From Rhodospirillales bacterium (GTDB lineage: Bacteria > Pseudomonadota > Alphaproteobacteria > ATCC43930 > CGMCC-115725), in the NCBI GenBank assembly GCA_947473305.1, contig CANJCB010000004.1, positions 62,001-126,000 on the forward strand: a stretch of DNA of 64,000 bases, read 5' to 3'. Below, in pieces: positions 50,455 through 58,276 of this stretch (the first letter of the stretch is position 1; each line of letters begins with the position of its first letter). The notes under the pieces are model-generated. The model was not told the origin of the DNA. It worked only from the letters and a program-made list of their open reading frames with translations, and searched no databases. Both the position numbers and the translations under genes were made by a program.

Positions 50455-51090
50455 TTATTTCTTCGGCGGCGGAGGCGGGGTCGTGGCGATGACGCTTTTC
50501 CGGGTCATGTGGCGCTCGATATAGGCCTTGAGACTTTTCGCCTTGCCCAGCATCCGAATGCTCTCCGGCAGTTCCTGCAGGTAATAGAGGATCGGGATCA
50601 CGTTCATATCGGCCAGCGTGAAATCCTTGCCGACAAGATGTCCGGTCTCCGCCACCGCCTGGTCCAAGACGCCGATCTGCGTCTCCATCTTCTCCAGAGC
50701 CCCCTCGATCCGCTTGCGGTCGGGGGCGCCGTCGGGAAGACCTGAGAAGAAATAGCCGCCGAGATATTGCCGGACCGCGACCGGATCGAAGGCCGTGTTC
50801 ACGATCGAAATCCATTGTTCGACCTTGGCCGCCGCCACGGGATCGCGCGGCGTCAGCGGCGGGCCGTCGAAACTATGGTCGATATAGGAGCAGATCGCCC
50901 GGGACTCACAAAGCGTCACCTCTCCATGGCGCATCGCCGGGATCTTGCCGAGGGGATGGATCGCATTGGCCTCGGGCGCATGCGGCATGACGGAGGTGAG
51001 CTTATAGGGAACGCCTTTCTCCTCGCAGGCGATGCGGCAGACCCAGACGTAATTGCTGAGCGCCGCGCCGATAATTTCCACCTCGGCCAT
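50455..51090 (-). CDS. Glutathione S-transferase family protein
   Basis: A 211-residue GST. The N-terminal thioredoxin-like domain has ALSNYVWVCRIACEEKG as its active-site helix and LGKIPAMRHGEVTLCESRAI with the cis-Pro and glutathione-binding Glu-Ser pair; the helical C-terminal domain starts near residue 85. ATG 51090 is chosen; the longer frame to 51276 is overlap with the SDR gene. It comes 19 nt after the SDR on the same strand. In catabolic operons GSTs often act as isomerases, thiolases or dehalogenases (maleylpyruvate isomerase type), which would fit an aromatic pathway better than detoxification. The actual reaction is unknown. The C-terminal tail ends in a proline run followed by KK. 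Confidence 0.9.
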   Translation of the reverse strand: MAEVEIIGAALSNYVWVCRIACEEKGVPYKLTSVMPHAPEANAIHPLGKIPAMRHGEVTLCESRAICSYIDHSFDGPPLTPRDPVAAAKVEQWISIVNTAFDPVAVRQYLGGYFFSGLPDGAPDRKRIEGALEKMETQIGVLDQAVAETGHLVGKDFTLADMNVIPILYYLQELPESIRMLGKAKSLKAYIERHMTRKSVIATTPPPPPKK

Positions 51091-51109
51091 GGCCGGTCTC
51101 CTTTGGATT

Positions 51110-51820
51110 CTAAAGACCGCGGGAAACGCCGCCGTCCACGGTGATGTTCTGCCCCGCAACATAGGCCGCCGCCTCCGACAGCAGGAAGGCAACGGTCTGT
51201 CCAAGTTCCGAGGTCGTGCCATAGCGGCGCAGGGGCACGGTGGCGGCATTGGCGGGATTGGGTGGAAGCCGCGCATGGATGAAGCCCGGCAGCACGTTGT
51301 TCATCCGGATGCCGACGGGTCCGTACTGGTCCGTATAAAGCTTGATATAGGCCGCGAGCCCCGCGCGCAGGCAGGAGGAAACCGGATAGGTCAGCGAGGG
51401 CTGGAACGCCATATAGGTCGAGATATTGACGATCGACCCGCCGCCGGCCTTCTCCATGATCGGCGTCACCAGCCGCGCCATGCGGACGACGTTCAGGAAG
51501 ACCATTTCCATGCCCTGGAACCACTCGTCGTCGGTGATCGCCAGGATATCGCCCTTGGGCGGATGGCCGGTGTTGTTGACCAGGGCGTCGATCCGGCCGT
51601 GGCGCTCCATCGTGGTCGCCACCAGCCTATCGAGATCCTTAGCGTCGGTCACCGAACCCCGGACCGCGATCCCGCCCAACTCCTGGGCGAGCGCCTCGAC
51701 ATCCTCGCTGCGGGAGAAGAGGACGAGGCTATAGCCCTCGCGCGCCAGCTCCCGGGCGATGCCCGCGCCGATACCCTTGCTCGCCGCCGTGACGATGGCG
51801 ACCTTGCCTTTGCCGTTCAT
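51110..51820 (-). CDS. Short-chain dehydrogenase/reductase (SDR) with altered active site
   Basis: A 236-residue SDR. The cofactor loop TAASKGIGAG (T-G-x3-G-x-G variant), the NNTG block and the C-terminal GQNITVDGG are typical. The catalytic Ser (NISTYMA) and Tyr (TYPVSSC) are present, but the position of the Lys in Y-x3-K is Ser (YPVSS). Some SDR subgroups show this change; whether they are active reductases by another arrangement is unclear to me. It follows a family-5 SBP by 12 nt and precedes the GST by 19 nt. A role in oxidation or reduction of the imported compound is likely, but not proved by the motif. Confidence 0.88.
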   Translation of the reverse strand: MNGKGKVAIVTAASKGIGAGIARELAREGYSLVLFSRSEDVEALAQELGGIAVRGSVTDAKDLDRLVATTMERHGRIDALVNNTGHPPKGDILAITDDEWFQGMEMVFLNVVRMARLVTPIMEKAGGGSIVNISTYMAFQPSLTYPVSSCLRAGLAAYIKLYTDQYGPVGIRMNNVLPGFIHARLPPNPANAATVPLRRYGTTSELGQTVAFLLSEAAAYVAGQNITVDGGVSRGL

Positions 51821-51832
51821 CTTTCCTGTCCC

Positions 51833-53446
51833 CTATTTGGCCAGCCATGCGTCGGTCCAATTGCGATATTGGTCCGTGTCGTTCGCAAAGCCGTTGAGTT
51901 TCTTGGTCGCCGCATTGAAGAGGGCCTTCTCCCGCAGCGGCACGGTCGGCAGGTCGACGGCGAGGATCGCCTGCACCTGACGATAGAGCGCGCCTCGGTC
52001 GGCCTGGGACGGCGCGCCCGCCGCCTTGTCGAAGAGATCGTCGACCACGGGGTTCGAATAGTTGGACGAATTGGCGTAAAGCTTGCCGATCGCCGAACTG
52101 ATGAAGATCCTGGCCAATCCCACCGCCGGCTCATTGAAGGTCCCATAGCCATTGATCGTGATATCGAAATCATGGTCCTGGAACACGCGTTTCATATGGG
52201 TCGTGCGATCCACCGCCTCGATATCGAGATCCACACCGACATTCTTCCACATGCTCTTCAAGGCGGTGGAGACGAGCTGGTTGTCGCTCTCGTCGGTCGC
52301 ATAGACGAGCTTCAACTTGAAGCGCGTGCCGTCCGCTCCGCGCTTCAGCCCCGCTTCATCCAGCATCGCATTGGCCTTGGCGGGATCGAAGGCGTAGATC
52401 TTGTTGAAATCGATCTCGGGTGCTGCCGTCGCCCATTTGATCTCGCTGGACAGCGGCATGGAGCCGGCGCGCCCCTTGCCGAGCCAGCCGTTCTTGATGA
52501 GATAATCACGGTCGGTCGCCACATAGAGCGCCTGCCTCACCCGCTTGTCGTCGAGCGGCTTCCGCAGCACGTTGAAGGCCATGTAGTCGAGCGAGGGCGG
52601 CATGCTGGTCTGTTCCAGCTTCAGCTTGGGATTGGCCTCGATCGAGGGATGGTCGCTGTTCGGCAGGTAATAATAGAAGAGATAATCGACCTCTCCCGCC
52701 TGGAGCGCCTGGGTCCGTGCGGAAGGCTGTGGGATGATCCGGGCGATCACCTCGTCGAGATAGGGCTTGCCGGGCTCCCAATAGTTGGGGTTCCGCACCA
52801 TCCGGATGTTATCGCCGCGCTTCCATTCCTTCAGCATGAAGCCGCCGGTGCCCACCGGATTGTTCGTGGAGGCGGGGTTCTGCGGAATATTCGTGCCCTC
52901 GAAGACATGCTTCGGAAGAATCGCCCCGCCCCAACCGCAGGCGAGTGAAATGAGGAGAGGGCCGAAAGACTGCTTCAAGCGTACAACCGCCTTGTCGGGC
53001 GAAGGCGTGTCGACGCCTTCGATCATGCCTCCCGCGGCGGCAAAGGGCGGACTGATCTTGGCGTTCGCCTCGAGGAGAGAATATTTGACATCCGCCGAGG
53101 TAAAGGGCTTACCGTCGTTCCAATTCGCCGTCACGAGATCGAAAGTATAGGTCTTGCCGTCCGGCGAGATGGTCCAGGACTTGGCGAGCTGAGGGGCCAC
53201 CTCGCGCTTCCCATTCACCCGCGTCAGGCCCTGGAAAACCATGCAGCCGATGCTGCCATCGGGGATGCCGGTGGAGACCACGGGGTTCAAGGTCGGCGGA
53301 TCGGCGCCAAGCACCATGATGACCGTGCCGCCGCGCTGCGTCGTCTCCTGCGCGAGGGCGGCGCTCAGGGGATTGAGACTGAGAGCTGCGACGAAAGCGG
53401 CCACGCCTGTCAGAGTACGGCCGCCGGTCAACCCGTTACGTTCCAT
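51833..53446 (-). CDS. ABC transporter substrate-binding protein, family 5 (paralogue 9)
   Basis: A 537-residue exported binding protein, first gene of the SBP/SDR/GST operon. The signal peptide is long, ending near residue 32 (ALA|QETTQRGG). Paired cysteines lie in GCMVFQG and SLACGWGG; YWEPGKPYLDE, RKPLDDKRVR and the C-terminal WTDAWLAK are conserved. The pocket region FYYYLPNSDHPSI is its own. A TATAAT hexamer on the minus strand at 53481-53486 could be its -10 box, without a convincing -35. It is divergent from the Mo-hydroxylase/Sox operon across 196 bp, so a shared regulator is possible. Confidence 0.93.
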   Translation of the reverse strand: MERNGLTGGRTLTGVAAFVAALSLNPLSAALAQETTQRGGTVIMVLGADPPTLNPVVSTGIPDGSIGCMVFQGLTRVNGKREVAPQLAKSWTISPDGKTYTFDLVTANWNDGKPFTSADVKYSLLEANAKISPPFAAAGGMIEGVDTPSPDKAVVRLKQSFGPLLISLACGWGGAILPKHVFEGTNIPQNPASTNNPVGTGGFMLKEWKRGDNIRMVRNPNYWEPGKPYLDEVIARIIPQPSARTQALQAGEVDYLFYYYLPNSDHPSIEANPKLKLEQTSMPPSLDYMAFNVLRKPLDDKRVRQALYVATDRDYLIKNGWLGKGRAGSMPLSSEIKWATAAPEIDFNKIYAFDPAKANAMLDEAGLKRGADGTRFKLKLVYATDESDNQLVSTALKSMWKNVGVDLDIEAVDRTTHMKRVFQDHDFDITINGYGTFNEPAVGLARIFISSAIGKLYANSSNYSNPVVDDLFDKAAGAPSQADRGALYRQVQAILAVDLPTVPLREKALFNAATKKLNGFANDTDQYRNWTDAWLAK

Positions 53447-53642
53447 GACGCCATCCCTCCGTATTATTTATGCAATCGAGATTATACCTTTCCGCCCCTG
53501 CCTGTCGTCCCTTTCTTGAGACGGCAAGTCGCTATAACCAAAAGAAAATAGCGCCTGACAACTTCCTTGTCTTCAACTCGATGTGATGCCTTCCAGCAAT
53601 GTTCTGTGTGATCATTGGGCAGATCTTCGATCGGAGGGGTAG

Positions 53643-54092
53643 ATGGCGACGCTCAACGTCAACGGTAAAGCCTATAAGGCGGATGTCGATCCGCGCACGC
53701 CCCTGCTCTGGGCATTGAGGGACACCCTCGGTCTCACGGGCACCAAATACGGCTGCGGCATCGCCCAATGCGGAGCCTGCACGGTCCATGTGGAAGGGGT
53801 CGCCACCCGCTCCTGCTCGGTGCCGGTAAACGCGGTCCAGGGCAAGAAGATCACCACCATCTAAGGGCTCGAAGTCAACGGCAAGCTCAGCAAGGTGCAG
53901 CAGGCTTGGCTCGACAACGACGTGCCCCAATGCGGCTATTGCCAGAGCGGCATGATCATGGCGGTGACGGCGCTCCTGAAGGAGAAACCGAAGCCGACCG
54001 ACGCGGATATCGACGCCTCGCTCACCAATATCTGCCGCTGCGGCACCTACCAGCAGATCCGCCAGGCGATCCACGCCGCGGCCAAGGCATAG
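53643..54092 (+). pseudogene. [2Fe-2S] subunit of an IorA-like molybdenum hydroxylase, interrupted by in-frame TAA
   Basis: Read through one stop codon the frame encodes 149 residues with the full two-cluster architecture of the small subunit: N-terminal ferredoxin-like domain with the cysteine block [17 protein letters not shown], and C-terminal domain with [11 protein letters not shown] and the [11 protein letters not shown] block. At 53862-53864 the codon after KKITTI is TAA, followed in the same frame by [10 protein letters not shown]; family members have Glu here (TIEGL), so one base change from GAA explains it. The ribosome site GGAGGGG before ATG 53643 is excellent and the rest of the frame is intact, which suggests a very recent mutation, a sequencing error or real readthrough. 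It feeds electrons from the Mo subunit encoded 13 nt downstream. Confidence 0.85.
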
Positions 54093-54105
54093 GGAGGCAC
54101 GACCC

Positions 54106-56271
54106 ATGACCCATATGCCGAAACTCAATCGCCGCTCCTTCCTCACCGGCGCCGCAGCCGTTGGCGGAGGCCTGTCGCTGGGCATGCGCCTGCCCTTCGG
54201 CGGCAACGAAGCGCTGGCCGCCGACGCAACGCCCGAGGTCAATGCCTGGGTCGTCATCAAGCCCGACGACAAGGTCGTGATCCGCATCGCGCGCTCCGAG
54301 ATGGGCCAGGGCACCCTGACCGGCCTCGCCCAGCTCGTCGCCGAGGAGTTGGAATGCGACTGGTCGAAGGTCTCGACCGAATATCCGACGCCCGGCCAGA
54401 ACGTGGCCCGCAAACGCGTCTGGGGGAATTTCTCCACGGGCGGCAGCCGGGGCATCCGCGAATCCCATGAATATGTCCGCCAAGGCGGCGCCGCCGCCCG
54501 CGAAATGCTGATCGCCGCCGCCGCCGCTCAATGGAAGGTGCCGGCGTCGGAATGCAGCGCCGCCAAGAGCGTCATCACCCACAAGCCCTCGGGCAAGAAG
54601 ACCACCTATGGCAAGGTCGCCGACGCGGCCGCCAAGCTCGAACCGCCCAAGGATATCAAGCTCAAGGATCCCAAGGACTGGAAGATCGCGGGCAAGGGGC
54701 TGAAGCGCCTCGACACCCTGCCCAAGGTGAAGGGCGATCCGATCTTCGGTATCGACATCAAGATGCCAGGCATGCTGACCGCCGCGATCCGCGACTGTCC
54801 GGTCCAGGGCGGCAAGATCAAAAGCTTCGACGCCGCGAAGGTCATGAAGATGCCGGGCGTCAAGAAGGTGGTCCAGGTCGGCGATTCCGGCGTCGCGGTC
54901 GTGGCCGACAGTTTCTACAACGCCAAGACCGCCGTGGCCGCGCTGCCCATCCAATGGGATGAAGGCGAAGGGGCCAACGTCTCCAGCGAGACCATCGCGG
55001 CCCTGCTCAAGGAGGGTCTCAACGCCGAGCAGGCCTATGTCGGCAACAAGCAGGGCGACGCCAAGGCCGCCATCGCCGGGGCGGCGAAGAAGGTGGAGGC
55101 GGTCTACGCCTATCCCTATCAGAACCACGCCACCATGGAGCCGATGAACGCCACGGCGCTCTATACGGCCGATAAATGCGAGGCCTGGGGACCGACACAG
55201 AACGGCGAGGCGGCTCTCGCCGCGATGGCCGAGGCGGCGGAACTGCCGGTCGCGAAATGCGACTTCTACAAGACCCCGCTGGGCGGCGGTTTCGGCCGGC
55301 GCGGGCGGACCGACTACGTCCGTCAGGTGGTCCTTATCGCCAAGCAGATGCCGGGGATTCCGATCAAGCTGATCTGGACCCGCGAAGAGGACATGACCCA
55401 TTGCGCCTACCATCCGATCACCCAATGCAAGCTGACGGGGGGCTTCGACGCGGCGGGCAATCTGGTCGGGATCCATATGCGGATTTCGGGCCAGTCGATC
55501 TCGGCCTCTCTGGCGCCGCAAAACTTCCAGAACGGCATGGATCCCGTGGTGTTCCAGGGGCTCAATGCCGCCGGGGCCGAAGGGCAATACGGCTATAACG
55601 TGCCGAACCTGCTGATCGACCATGCGATGCGCAACACGCACATCCTGGCGGGCTTCTGGCGGGGCGTGAACGCGAACCACAACGCGATCTATGTCGAATG
55701 CTTCATGGACGAACTCGCCCATGCGGCGGGTCAGGATCCGCTGGCGTTCCGGCGCAAATACCTGAAGCCCAAGCATCTGGCCGTCTTGAACGCCGTTGCG
55801 GAAAAGGCCGGTTACGGAAAGGCCCCCAAGGGCGTGTTCCACGGGCTCGCCCAGATCATGGCCTTCGGCAGTTATGTGGCCGCCTGCGCCGAAGTCTCGG
55901 TCACGGACGGACAACTGAAGATCCGCCGCATCGTCGCCGCGACCGATCCCGGCTACATGGTCAACCCGACCCAGATCGAGCGCCAGGTCGCGGGCTCCTT
56001 CGTCTATGGCCTCTCGGCCATGATGTATGGCGAATGCACGGTGAAGAACGGCGCCATCGAGCAGACCAATTTCGACACCTATAACGTCATGCGCATCGAC
56101 GAAATGCCCAAGGTCGAAGCGATCATCATGCCCTCGGGCGGTTTCTGGGGTGGGGTCGGCGAGCCCACTATCGCCGTGGCGGCCCCGGCCGTGCTCAACG
56201 CGATCTTCGCGGCCACGGGCAAGCGCATCCGGGAGTTCCCGCTGATGAACCACGATCTGAGGACTGCGTGA
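54106..56271 (+). CDS. Xanthine dehydrogenase family Mo-binding subunit, IorB-like, Tat-exported
   Basis: A 721-residue molybdenum-hydroxylase subunit of the isoquinoline 1-oxidoreductase (IorB) branch, with two tandem aldehyde-oxidase-type halves. It starts with a twin-arginine signal (NRRSFLTG, Arg 9-10), so the enzyme acts in the periplasm, unlike the three CoxL-like subunits of the window. Motifs: SEMGQGTLTGLAQL, LGGGFGRRGRTDY, GFWRGVNANHNA and the catalytic GVGEP near the C-terminus. It overlaps the cytochrome gene by 4 bp (GTGA). IorB-type enzymes oxidise N-heterocycles or aldehydes and pass electrons through the [2Fe-2S] subunit to a cytochrome c. Here the acceptor genes are flavocytochrome c and Sox genes, which is unusual. 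Confidence 0.92.
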   Translation: MTHMPKLNRRSFLTGAAAVGGGLSLGMRLPFGGNEALAADATPEVNAWVVIKPDDKVVIRIARSEMGQGTLTGLAQLVAEELECDWSKVSTEYPTPGQNVARKRVWGNFSTGGSRGIRESHEYVRQGGAAAREMLIAAAAAQWKVPASECSAAKSVITHKPSGKKTTYGKVADAAAKLEPPKDIKLKDPKDWKIAGKGLKRLDTLPKVKGDPIFGIDIKMPGMLTAAIRDCPVQGGKIKSFDAAKVMKMPGVKKVVQVGDSGVAVVADSFYNAKTAVAALPIQWDEGEGANVSSETIAALLKEGLNAEQAYVGNKQGDAKAAIAGAAKKVEAVYAYPYQNHATMEPMNATALYTADKCEAWGPTQNGEAALAAMAEAAELPVAKCDFYKTPLGGGFGRRGRTDYVRQVVLIAKQMPGIPIKLIWTREEDMTHCAYHPITQCKLTGGFDAAGNLVGIHMRISGQSISASLAPQNFQNGMDPVVFQGLNAAGAEGQYGYNVPNLLIDHAMRNTHILAGFWRGVNANHNAIYVECFMDELAHAAGQDPLAFRRKYLKPKHLAVLNAVAEKAGYGKAPKGVFHGLAQIMAFGSYVAACAEVSVTDGQLKIRRIVAATDPGYMVNPTQIERQVAGSFVYGLSAMMYGECTVKNGAIEQTNFDTYNVMRIDEMPKVEAIIMPSGGFWGGVGEPTIAVAAPAVLNAIFAATGKRIREFPLMNHDLRTA

Positions 56272-56561
56272 TCGGAAGAAGAGCGGCGCTCGCCGCCGTC
56301 ATTCTCCTCTCTCCCCTGGCCGCGCGGGCGGCGGAGGCTCCTTCGGGGGCTGCCGCCTGCTCGGGCTGTCACGCGGCCGGCACCTCGGTGGACACCCCCG
56401 TGCCGCCGCTCGCCGGGCGTCATCCGCTGGAACTCTACGGGGCGTTGCAGGCCTTCAAGACCGGGCAGCGGCAGGGCACGATCATGGATCGGATCGCCAA
56501 GGGCTTCACCGACGATGAGCTCAAGTCGATCGCGGAATGGTACGGCGCGCAGAAGGAATGA
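56268..56561 (+). CDS. fccA: Monohaem cytochrome c, flavocytochrome c (FccA-like) subunit
   Basis: A 97-residue exported c-type cytochrome with a GTG start overlapping the upstream stop by 4 bp. The signal peptide covers about 22 residues; the haem site is CSGCH at residues 31-35 and a Met ligand candidate is in GTIMDRIAKGF. The pattern PPLAGRHPLELYGALQAFKTGQR matches the cytochrome subunit of sulfide-dehydrogenating flavocytochrome c. The next gene, 4 nt later, encodes the flavoprotein subunit. Its place between the Mo-hydroxylase and FccB lets it serve either as electron acceptor. The FccA name is based on this pairing; a general cytochrome c for the Mo enzyme is the alternative. Confidence 0.85.
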   Translation: MIGRRAALAAVILLSPLAARAAEAPSGAAACSGCHAAGTSVDTPVPPLAGRHPLELYGALQAFKTGQRQGTIMDRIAKGFTDDELKSIAEWYGAQKE

Positions 56562-56565
56562 CGCC

Positions 56566-57834
56566 ATGAGGAACCGGCGCGATTTTCTCAAGACCGGCGT
56601 CGGCGTGGCGGCGACAGGCCTCTTTCCGCACGTCGCCATCGGACAGACTGCCTCGCCCAAGGTCGTGGTGATCGGCGGCGGCTTCGCCGGCGCGACCTGC
56701 GCGAGGATGCTGAAGCGGCTCGATCCCCGGATCGCGATCACCCTGGTGGAACAGAACCCGGTCTTCACCGCCTGCCCCTTCAGCAACGAGGTCCTGGCCG
56801 GGCTCCGGGATATCAAGGATCAGGAGTTCGACTACAAGAAAATCGTCGGCGACGGCGTAAACCTCGCCGTCATGGCGGCCACAGGCATCGATCATCAGGC
56901 CCGGACCGTCAGCCTGAGCGACGGTTCGACGCTTGCCTACGATCGTCTGGTGGTCGCACCGGGCGTGGACTTCCGCTGGGATGCGCTGCCCGGCTATACC
57001 GAGGCGGCGGCGGAGCGGATGCCTCATGCTTGGAAAGCGGGTGCGCAAACCCTGCTCCTGCGCCAACACCTCGAGGCCATGGAGGACGGTGGGCTTGTGG
57101 TCATCGCCGCGCCCGCCAATCCTTATCGCTGTCCTCCGGGACCCTATGAGCGGGCAAGCCTCATCGCGCATTACCTCAAGGCAAAAAAACCCAAGTCCAA
57201 GATCGTCATTCTCGATACCAAGGACGCCTTCTCGAAGCAGAAGCTTTTTGAGGAGGGCTGGAAAGCGCTCTATCCCGGCCTTGTCGAATGGGTGCCCTTG
57301 TCCCAGGGCGGGAAAGTAACCTCGGTCGAGCCCGCGTCGATGACCGTCGCAACGGATTTCGACAAGCACAAACCGGCCGTCGCCAATATCATCCCGCCGC
57401 AGAAGGCCGGAAAGATCGCGGAGTTGGCGGGGGTTGCCGACCGCACCGGCTGGTGCCCCATCGATCCCCTGACCTTCGCCTCGACGCTCCAGCCCAATAT
57501 CCATGTGATCGGAGACGCCGCCATCGCGGGCGCCATGCCCAAGTCGGCTTTCGCGGCCAATTCCCAGGCCAAGGTCTGCGCGGCCGCGGTGGCAAAGCTG
57601 CTGGCCGGCGGGACGGTCGCCGAGAACAAGCTCGTCAACACCTGCTACAGCTTGGTGGCGCCCGATTATGGGATCACCGTGGCCGGGGTTTATCATCCGG
57701 TGAATGGGCAGCTCGTCGATGTCGAAGGCGCCGGCGGCACCAGTCCGGTCAATGCGCCGGCCACCACCCGCGCGCTGGAAGCAAGTCTCGCCAATGGCTG
57801 GTTCAAGACGATCACCGGCGAAGTCTTCGGTTGA
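56566..57834 (+). CDS. fccB: Flavocytochrome c sulfide dehydrogenase flavoprotein subunit (FccB/SoxF)
   Basis: A 422-residue FAD protein of the FccB/SoxF and sulfide:quinone reductase family. It has a twin-arginine signal (NRRDFLKTG), the FAD loop VVIGGGFAGATCA, Cys70 in FTACPFSNEV (position of the covalent FAD link in FccB), Cys in NPYRCPPGPYER and Cys in VNTCYSLVAPDYG, the likely redox-active pair. It transfers electrons from sulfide or sulfane sulfur to cytochrome c in the periplasm. ATG 56566 is chosen, since the frame open from 56515 lies in the cytochrome gene. Soft overlap with soxX follows. SoxF is a usual accessory of Sox operons and can reactivate SoxYZ. Confidence 0.92.
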   Translation: MRNRRDFLKTGVGVAATGLFPHVAIGQTASPKVVVIGGGFAGATCARMLKRLDPRIAITLVEQNPVFTACPFSNEVLAGLRDIKDQEFDYKKIVGDGVNLAVMAATGIDHQARTVSLSDGSTLAYDRLVVAPGVDFRWDALPGYTEAAAERMPHAWKAGAQTLLLRQHLEAMEDGGLVVIAAPANPYRCPPGPYERASLIAHYLKAKKPKSKIVILDTKDAFSKQKLFEEGWKALYPGLVEWVPLSQGGKVTSVEPASMTVATDFDKHKPAVANIIPPQKAGKIAELAGVADRTGWCPIDPLTFASTLQPNIHVIGDAAIAGAMPKSAFAANSQAKVCAAAVAKLLAGGTVAENKLVNTCYSLVAPDYGITVAGVYHPVNGQLVDVEGAGGTSPVNAPATTRALEASLANGWFKTITGEVFG

Positions 57835-58276
57835 GCGCGTCGCCCTGGCGATGCTCGCCCTGACGATGACGGCGCCAGCCCTCGCCATGGATCCGCAGCC
57901 CTATGCGGTGGTGGGCGACACGATCCCGCTTTCCCTCACCGGAGGGAGAGGCGATCCCGCAAAGGGCCGCTCCATCGTCGCAACACGAACCCAGGGGCTT
58001 TGCCTGCTCTGTCACAGCGGGCCGATACCGGAAGAACGGTTGCAGGGAACCCTCGCGCCGAACCTCGCGGGCGCGGGGTCTCGCTCGACGGAGGGGCAGC
58101 TCCGGCTCCGCATCGTCGATGCGAGCCGCGTCAATCCCGATACGATCATGCCCCCCTATTACCGGACCGACGGTTTGGAGCGGGTCTCGAAATCCTTCGC
58201 CGGAAAGCCCATCTTGACGGCGGAAGAGATCGAGGATGTGGTGGCCTATCTCCTGACGCTGCGAGAGGCGCCGTGA
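57794..58276 (+). CDS. soxX: Sulfur oxidation c-type cytochrome SoxX
   Basis: About 160 residues from ATG 57794, which overlaps the end of fccB by 41 bp and gives a signal peptide with basic n-region (AGSRRSPAKS) and hydrophobic core ending at PALA. ATG 57851 is the alternative, but leaves no basic n-region. The haem site is CLLCH, and the Met ligand is in DTIMPPYYRTDG, as in SoxX. The C-terminal EEIEDVVAYLLTLR is typical of the family. SoxX pairs with SoxA to couple thiosulfate oxidatively to the SoxY cysteine. Its stop overlaps the soxY start by 4 bp. Confidence 0.9.
   Translation: MAGSRRSPAKSSVERVALAMLALTMTAPALAMDPQPYAVVGDTIPLSLTGGRGDPAKGRSIVATRTQGLCLLCHSGPIPEERLQGTLAPNLAGAGSRSTEGQLRLRIVDASRVNPDTIMPPYYRTDGLERVSKSFAGKPILTAEEIEDVVAYLLTLREAP

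Noticed and set aside
53481-53486. TATAAT as a firm promoter for the SBP/SDR/GST operon
   Set aside because: No acceptable -35 hexamer at 16-18 nt; kept only as a remark in the SBP entry.
53862-53864. Possible selenocysteine or pyrrolysine recoding at the stop in the [2Fe-2S] subunit gene
   Set aside because: The codon is TAA, which encodes neither residue, and the family has Glu at this place and no need for either.
54022-56253. 743-codon minus-strand frame opposite the IorB-like gene
   Set aside because: Shadow of the IorB-like gene, with no family motif or ribosome site.
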